Origin: Lutraria lutraria
Lineage: Eukaryota > Mollusca > Bivalvia > Venerida > Mactridae
Direction of reading: 5' to 3'
DNA length: 64,000 nt
Assembly (NCBI GenBank): GCA_964023205.1
Contig: OZ026837.1
Span: 12,005,479-12,069,478, forward strand
Shown here: positions 58,255 through 64,000 of the stretch, piece by piece
Layout: each line of letters starts with the position of its first letter
Numbering within the stretch: the stretch's first letter is position 1
Translations under genes and position numbers: made by a program
Notes under the pieces: model-generated
The model's input: the letters and a program-made list of their open reading frames with translations, nothing else
What the model was told of the DNA's origin: nothing
Database searches by the model: none

Positions 58255-58750
58255 ATCCATGCTTTGCCTGTAACCTCAAAGTGTGACCTTCACCTTTAGA
58301 GTTAAGCGCGACATTTTGTATAATGACAGCTAACACATGTATACATTTATGTAAAAATATTTGAATGAATTACGAAGTTGCAGAGCGGACACGCCCAAAA
58401 CACAAAAATTATTATCTTTTAACCCTATGACATTGGCGTTGGAGTAAGAGCAATGAGAGTTGCGCGCGACACAGCGTATAATGCATGTTATGTAATAATA
58501 TCAAATATTTATAAGAATAGCAAAGTTACAAAACGGACACGCCAAAAATAACTAAATGATGACCTTTTGAACAAATGTATTGACTTATGTAAGAATCGTT
58601 CAATGAATGGCAAATTTACAGAGCGGACACACCAAAAATACCAAAATTATTACTTTTAAGCATACGTGTGACATTGACCTTGCAGAACGATGGGAGTTGC
58701 ACACGACACAACGTATAGTGCAGATTAAATAATGTAGTAACATGTCCAAT
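58255..58750 (+). repeat. Dispersed modular repeat (three copies)
   Basis: CGGACAC within GAGCGGACACGCC-type sequence recurs at 58386, 58534 and 58624, each in similar surroundings (GACATTGRCCTTG, GCGACACAGCGTATA). The spacing is 148 and 90 bp, the last unit having lost DNA. It sits in intron 2 of the minus-strand gene. Confidence 0.65.
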
Positions 58751-58794
58751 GCATATATAGTATTATAGTATAGATAGTATATGCATTTATAGTG

Positions 58795-58930
58795 GTAAGT
58801 GCGACCGTGGTGGGCGGGGTGTTTTTCTAAACAAATGTCTGTGTCTTTGCCCAATGATTTGGGAACAAGAGCAGAACAGAACAGAACAAAACACAATTTT
58901 ATTAAGTAATTTATACACAAATTATCTTGT
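58795..58930 (+). repeat. Third partial copy of the inverted-arm repeat plus AGAAC tail
   Basis: GCGACCGTGGTGGGCGGGGT then TTTTCTAAACAAATGTCTGTG resembles 60882-60925 in the same orientation. AGAAC units and an ATTTTATTAAG stretch follow, like the tail at 24563. Confidence 0.6.
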
Positions 58931-58934
58931 TACA

Positions 58935-60460
58935 AACATAACAATGACAAAAACGTGAAGAGAAAAAAGGAAGAAAAAACGCAGATTACATAGATCTATA
59001 AAGATAAACATTATTCATTGAGGGTGAAGAACAATATGAAAATTCTGAAAAAGTATGATAATGAGGACTTTAATGAATTGATGAAGTATTTACGTTGCTG
59101 CAGATAGTATGCATATAAACATAAAGCATATATTACACTCGAGATAATTATTATTTACATTAACAAAAAGGTGCTTATCATGTCACATTTACCAACAACA
59201 TTGTACTTTAAGGCAGTACTTGATCAAATATTTAATCAAATGGAAAAGTATACAAACGCTACAATGAAAATTAACATAAAAATCGATCGATTGCTCCTTG
59301 CAATAGAAGAATGGCGTAAGGAAAATACAGAATATGAATACAAGGAAATTTTAAACTATGTGTTATATAATAATTGATATTTTGCCGTCACTTGTAGGGT
59401 GAATATTTTGAAAGTTTATTGCCATTTAGTACGATTGCCAAGTTATTTTTGGCTAACTCACACTCAATGATCATACCGTGATCTCCCTATAAACACTTAA
59501 ATCGAGTGTCATTTACATGTTCCGGTGATGATGTCTAAAAATCAATTCAAAATTGGTATTTGGTCAACAATAGTAATGATAAAACGAAATGAAAATTTGT
59601 GTAAAACGCAATTTTTCTATATATATATGAAGAAATAGTGTGTGCATATTTATTTGTACGAGTTTTAAATCATAAGTACACTGTATACATATTTTATATA
59701 TGGCTATAAAGTGAGCCATTATATTTAGTATCAAGAATAAGGAGTAAATATAGACATTATATATAATAATATATAAACCGAAATAAAAAAAAAACACTTA
59801 ATCACCGGTGTTGCGTGATCTGTATTGCCACATATCACAGACACCACAAGATACTCTGTACTGCCTGGGACGCCCAGTTTCTCCACTCTAAACACGAATT
59901 AGACAATGATACTTTGAATAATAAAACACTAATTCATAAATTCCACAAATGACTCACTGTCACACACACTAATACTATATAACAATAAATTTGTCCAGAC
60001 ACTTTAACAAATGTTCATAGACACTTTTAAATAACAAGTAATAATTGAAATGTAAAACATATATTTTTTATGCATATACTGTTAAGATAATCTATTTAAA
60101 CCTGTAGTCCAAATCGTTAAGCAATAATAGAGAAACAAAAAGAACATAAAATGAAAGGAAATAACTGCAAAAATAAAATTAATTGCAATTAATGTCAATA
60201 AAAGATGATTGTCACACCAGCGATGACAGACTTTATAGAGGAACCTTAATTATTAACATATCCCCCTAACTAAGTAAAATTAATTTATGGTAAAACACAA
60301 CTTCTCGATTAAGGTGTAATGTTTTTCTTTAAATAACATATGAACAAAACAATGTGTATATGACACCAACCTGTTTAATTTTATTACTAATATAACTCGT
60401 AATTAATATTTATAGGTATTTAAATTTAATAAGTAACTAAAGAATTTTATAAAATACTTA
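58935..60460. other. Intronic AT-rich sequence
   Basis: Intron 2 of the minus-strand gene. The plus frame 59171-59377 (68 codons, charged) has no recognised domain. Confidence 0.4.
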
Positions 60461-60461
60461 C

Positions 60462-60629
60462 CAAGACGCACAATGCTTTGAATTCCACATATTGCACCAA
60501 ATTTGTCCGAAACTAAAATTCGATTTGGGTACCAAACTGATGTATGTGTATATTGCACAGGAACGACAAGTCTGTTTGGATATTGACCATATACGTGACC
60601 GTAGGTCAGGCGGAAACGCTTTAAAATGC
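60462..60629 (-). CDS. Exon 2 of the secreted-protein gene
   Basis: The acceptor is GCTATTTTTAG|G and the donor GTCTTG|GTAAGT is strong. Two bases complete the codon left by exon 1, then 55 codons read ILKRFRLTYGHVYGQYPNRL, HTSVWYPNRILVSDKFG and AICGIQSIVRL, and one base remains. The length, 168 nt, is divisible by 3, so the exon is symmetric (phase 1-1) and could be skipped or duplicated without breaking the frame. The alternation of hydrophobic and polar residues suggests beta strands; the family is not recognised. Confidence 0.65.
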
Positions 60630-60799
60630 CTAAAAATAGCATTTTCTCGATCGCAGCAGCCCCCGACACAAAATAATTGGAAATCGTCGGAATTTACACT
60701 TGTATTTGCAAGTTTGAGTGTGAGAGCGGCGTCGATAGAATTAAAAAAGATGTAATTGTGCATAGAAGCCAGAAATTATGACGCAAGTGCAATATTTGT

Positions 60800-60965
60800 T
60801 TGAAAAACCCAAAAAATATGTTCTGCTTTCGTTTAGAGCTTGTTATCTTCTATATATGTATGTACATTGGTCATAAGAGCGAACGTGGTGGGTGGGGTAA
60901 TTTTTTCTAAACAAGCGTCTGTGATTGTAACCCGATGATCTGGGTTCCATTCTCGGTCGTGACAG
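60800..60965 (+). mobile_element. Right arm of the inverted duplication, with tRNA-like SINE features
   Basis: Reverse complement of 57360-57510 with very few differences. GTGGTGGGTGGGG (A-box-like) and GGGTTCCATTCTCGG (B-box-like) suggest a tRNA-derived SINE from about 60874 to 60965. It lies in intron 1 of the minus-strand gene. The frame 60833-61015 (minus) lies on it and is not called. Confidence 0.6.
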
Positions 60966-61313
60966 GTGATATACCCTTCAATGAAATATTGACAACACTG
61001 TCGATTTTCCTCCACATGTTATTGTGGAACAGCAAGTCAGTATTAATTGGAATTCAGTCAAAGAAAATTCTTTAGTGAATTGGTTGCCGTATATAACTGA
61101 AACATTGTTGGAAAAAAGGCTTTGACCCCCCAAATAAATAAACAACTAATAGGGCGGTATGTCCATGGATCACGGATTCGTCAAGTAGAACATTTGGCAC
61201 GATACCTTTGTGATGAACTAATAATTATAGTATTATGTCATTTCGTATTTTAATGATGTTTAATGTTCACATTAAATGCTTTCACAGAATATATAATATA
61301 AGGCGCGCAGACG

Positions 61314-61700
61314 ATGCGGTCGTATTATTACCTTAAATGTGAATATACACGTAATATGATTATCATGATAGCGTGGTTTGTTTTGTCAATTGAATGCATT
61401 TTGACTCAACACACATATTTTATTTATTATCATACAAAAGCATCATTGCTATTTGAAATATGCGGGAAGTTCTTCAAAACTTTTTGTAAATTTGCCACAA
61501 AATGTCTTTACGAAAACACAAACAATTGGTTTTTGTATGAGATTGTTTCTTATAACATACTTAATCGAATCTCTAAAACGTTCACCATGCATTTCGATAG
61601 CACTGGAAGAACATTGTTGAACACACATGGTCGATCACCAGACGGTGTTTTGAATACATTTGAGTACTGCTTTTGTGAGAAAGATTTCATGAATAATTAA
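61314..61700 (+). CDS. Hypothetical 128-residue frame, possibly secreted
   Basis: Long for an AT-rich intron. An internal start gives MIIMIAWFVLSIECILTQ, signal-peptide-like, followed by a cysteine-containing segment (CGKFFKTFCKFATKC) and FEYCFCEKDFMNN at the end. It lies on the plus strand inside intron 1 of the minus-strand gene. No family, promoter or polyadenylation signal is recognised; a chance frame is quite possible. Confidence 0.2.
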   Translation: MRSYYYLKCEYTRNMIIMIAWFVLSIECILTQHTYFIYYHTKASLLFEICGKFFKTFCKFATKCLYENTNNWFLYEIVSYNILNRISKTFTMHFDSTGRTLLNTHGRSPDGVLNTFEYCFCEKDFMNN

Positions 61701-61897
61701 AAAACAAACCACAGAAATAAATTCAATTATTTGTTTCTTCCAAGAATCGAGTCTCGTTCGGTGACCGTTCAGAGACACAGTGCACATTCTATACACATTG
61801 TTCTCTACACATGTACAACAATGGCTGACCGATCGGATAAAACGAACTACGAACTCTAGACCAATTAATGACTTGAGAAGTGTATTTACATTCTTAC

Positions 61898-62195
61898 CTG
61901 GGTTGCCGGCTTTGATATTCCATGATATTGCATATACTTTGTTTTCAGAAACCACATCAAATTCAATACGAATATGAGTCTGATTCTTAAATCTATACAC
62001 AAGTCTGTCAGTGTGTTCAGGAAGACATAGTTTTCTTATCACATCGTTCATAGATCCCTTAAGTTGCGAACCTTTTTTAACCACAGTGAAATCAACATCA
62101 CCACATTTATATTTGTCCGTATGTCGTTTTGATCGACAAGAATCCAGAAAGCTAAATAAGAGTAAAATCCAGATTATTATCTGAATCCTGGCCAT
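61898..62195 (-). CDS. Exon 1 of a secreted-protein gene (signal peptide)
   Basis: ATG at 62195. The N-terminus MARIQIIIWILLLFSFLDSC is a clear signal peptide, followed by basic residues, then 75 residues including KYKCGDVDFTVVKKGSQLKG, a possible N-glycosylation site NQT, and FDVVSENKVYAISWNIKAG. The open frame runs on to 61635, but a strong donor ACCCAG|GTAAGAAT at 61898/61897 ends the exon after 99 codons plus one base. Exon 2 (60629-60462) and exon 3 (57146-57051) continue in phase. The predicted product (over 185 residues) is secreted or membrane-bound. A beta-sandwich of the discoidin kind is conceivable from strand spacing, but this is a guess and not a family assignment. Confidence 0.7.
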
Positions 62196-62199
62196 GTTG

Positions 62200-63630
62200 G
62201 TTGTTTGAAAATTTATATCACCGTCAACTAAATGTTGTTTATCTTCTCAATCACCAGTAACGATCAACATTCCTTATTTGGTATAAGGTGTTGAACTTTT
62301 CTGAAACAAAAATGTTATGACATATACGGTAGAAATACGAACATAACTTTATGAATATACGATTCAGATATGTGTAAACAATAAGCGGAATTGTAGACGC
62401 CAAATTGGTAAAATTTTATGAATTTATTTAGTTTTGCCATAAAGATTTATCCCTGAGTCATTAATTACGAACATGTTAGTAATATTGGATAAACGCATCC
62501 ATCTTTCCAGCAATTCCAGTGACTTTGAATTTAAAAGTAGAAAACGAAAAATGTTCCGTATAATTATAAAAATGTTCTTAAGCCACATGTAGTTTCAAAG
62601 CATTATTTGCAGTTTGTTTAATGATACACTACTTTTCGTTTTAGCATTAACTGCACGTGTCCACTTGTTTAAATACATACAATACACGTATTTTCTTTGA
62701 TCCTAAGTAGCTAAAAACTCACAATAAGACCTTGAATTACAAAATATATCCCTGTCCGAAGCGTTTATAAACCATATACAATGAACGTTTGTTTAAACTT
62801 TGTTTTAATTCAACACTACGCTGTTTGACAGATTATGAAGATGGTGTAGTAAGCATAACATACGAGCTGAATATTTTATAGCCGTCATGCGAGTTAATTC
62901 ATTGTTAAATCATGCAAATTTTGTGTAAATGTTTTATTGCATTAATTTGCGTTCCGTGATGCATAACTTGCGGGACCGTAAACATGTCAAGTTACACCAG
63001 ACTTACGGACATCAATTATGAATACGTGCGATCTATTTATGGCATTTTATAGCGACGAAGTCGATTGAGTGTTGTATTTGATGGTTCAAAATTAGCCTGC
63101 TTGTTTTTATTCAAATAAGATGTTCATTGAATTGGTTTTAATTTACGATGCAATGATTTTCTAAAGACGCTTACAATTGAAGTAATAATTTTCTTAATAT
63201 TTGTGAAAGTGACATTTTAATTATGGCAGTAAATTTAATATTGTAAAGAAAAATATATGCCAATGTATTTTTATTCAACAAATGACACTTTAGGAGTCTA
63301 GAAATCAATAAAACATTCCTTTGAGATTTTGTAGATCCAAATTACATATTCCAATACATTGTTCCTCGTTATTACCCTTATTTTAAATGCGGGAGACTTT
63401 TTTCAAAGCAGTTTCGAATACTTATATTTTAAGATAAATATACGTATATGTATGTTACTTCCGACGTCCAGCACCAAAATGTATAAACATCGATTTACTT
63501 TAACCGCTGTGTTAAATAAGAAGTTTGGTTGAAATATTCGTAAAATCATTGGTTAGCAGTTGCAAAAAATTTTGGATAATCTTTATTTAATCTTGTTTTA
63601 CTTAAAGTTAACCATTATTTATATATTTGG
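62200..63630. other. Upstream of the secreted-protein gene; nothing further recognised
   Basis: Presumably holds its 5' untranslated region and promoter. No TATA box at a convincing distance was singled out. Confidence 0.4.
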
Positions 63631-63635
63631 GTGCA

Positions 63636-63715
63636 GGAGTTGGTATATAGGATTGAAGAACTGCTCACTACAGAACCAGAGGTTCCTGACTCGAATCTCG
63701 TTACTTGCTTGTCAT
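63636..63715 (+). mobile_element. tRNA-derived SINE head (degenerate)
   Basis: GAGTTGGTATATAGG (A-box region), a central arm, and GGTTCCTGACTCGAATCTCG (B-box-like). Too altered for a tRNA gene. Confidence 0.45.
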
Positions 63716-64000
63716 TGACTTCGCTAGCCATGAAACAGACTCAGATACTGATTTGAGGTATCGGGAACTCCTCCCTAAATTATCATCTCAAAAAGGACAC
63801 ACAGGTTTTAGAAATATTCATATTTTAGTAGGATTCCATGATAATAAAATAACTAGCCATGTGATTTAAAAAACACACAATGAAATTAAAGAAATAATGT
63901 TTATCGGACTATACTATAATAAATAGACCTTGTGCACTATATTAACACTTTCATGTAGCCTTGAGCAGATACGTCAGAGAAGTACGGTATTAGGTATGTG
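63716..64000. other. No gene recognised to window end
   Basis: Possibly the SINE body follows the head at 63636; nothing else is seen. Confidence 0.35.

Noticed and set aside
60403..60763. Two overlapping minus-strand frames as separate genes
   Set aside because: One is exon 2 extended past its splice sites; the other is a shadow frame.

Overview
This is a eukaryotic, AT-rich, gene-poor and repeat-dense window, most likely from a bivalve or other lophotrochozoan. The evidence is multi-exon genes with GT-AG introns, a Ty3/Gypsy LTR element, an APE-type LINE, a Penelope-like element with a GIY-YIG endonuclease, several tRNA-derived SINEs, and MITE-like and minisatellite families. The species is inference; no ribosomal or housekeeping gene is present to fix it.

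Positions 1-18.1 kb hold dispersed repeats and SINEs, then a 41-bp satellite split by a 9,188-bp Gypsy element on the minus strand. Its two 954-bp LTRs look identical, a 4-bp TATA target duplication flanks it, gag and pol overlap at a -1 slippery heptamer, and pol is open but lacks the RNase H region. A 207-bp LTR end plus satellite is repeated to the left of the element. From 18.7 to 20.2 kb lie four to five phase-compatible exons forming the 3' end of an unrecognised plus-strand gene. A second 41-bp array, in inverted orientation, fills 25.2-27.6 kb. It is followed by a candidate first exon (minus strand, 28.14-28.22 kb) with promoter-like motifs.

Positions 28.3-46 kb are mainly non-coding: four copies of a dispersed repeat, a 0.5-kb tandem duplication, a cluster of NcoI-type palindromes, and a broken LINE (38.2-41.9 kb, minus) that stops just before its reverse-transcriptase catalytic motif. 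At 46.9-49.8 kb there is an old tandem triplication with a hairpin element inside it. At 50.0-52.0 kb a 5'-truncated Penelope-like element lies between 21-bp inverted repeats, followed by a 46-bp minisatellite.

Positions 53-64 kb hold one candidate isolated exon, a 506-bp MITE with 7-bp target duplications, and the 5' part of a secreted-protein gene on the minus strand. Its three exons (62.2, 60.6 and 57.1 kb) are joined by phase-1 introns whose phases agree exactly, and the introns carry an inverted duplication and bivalve-type dispersed modules. Most other open frames are satellite artefacts or chance frames in AT-rich DNA.
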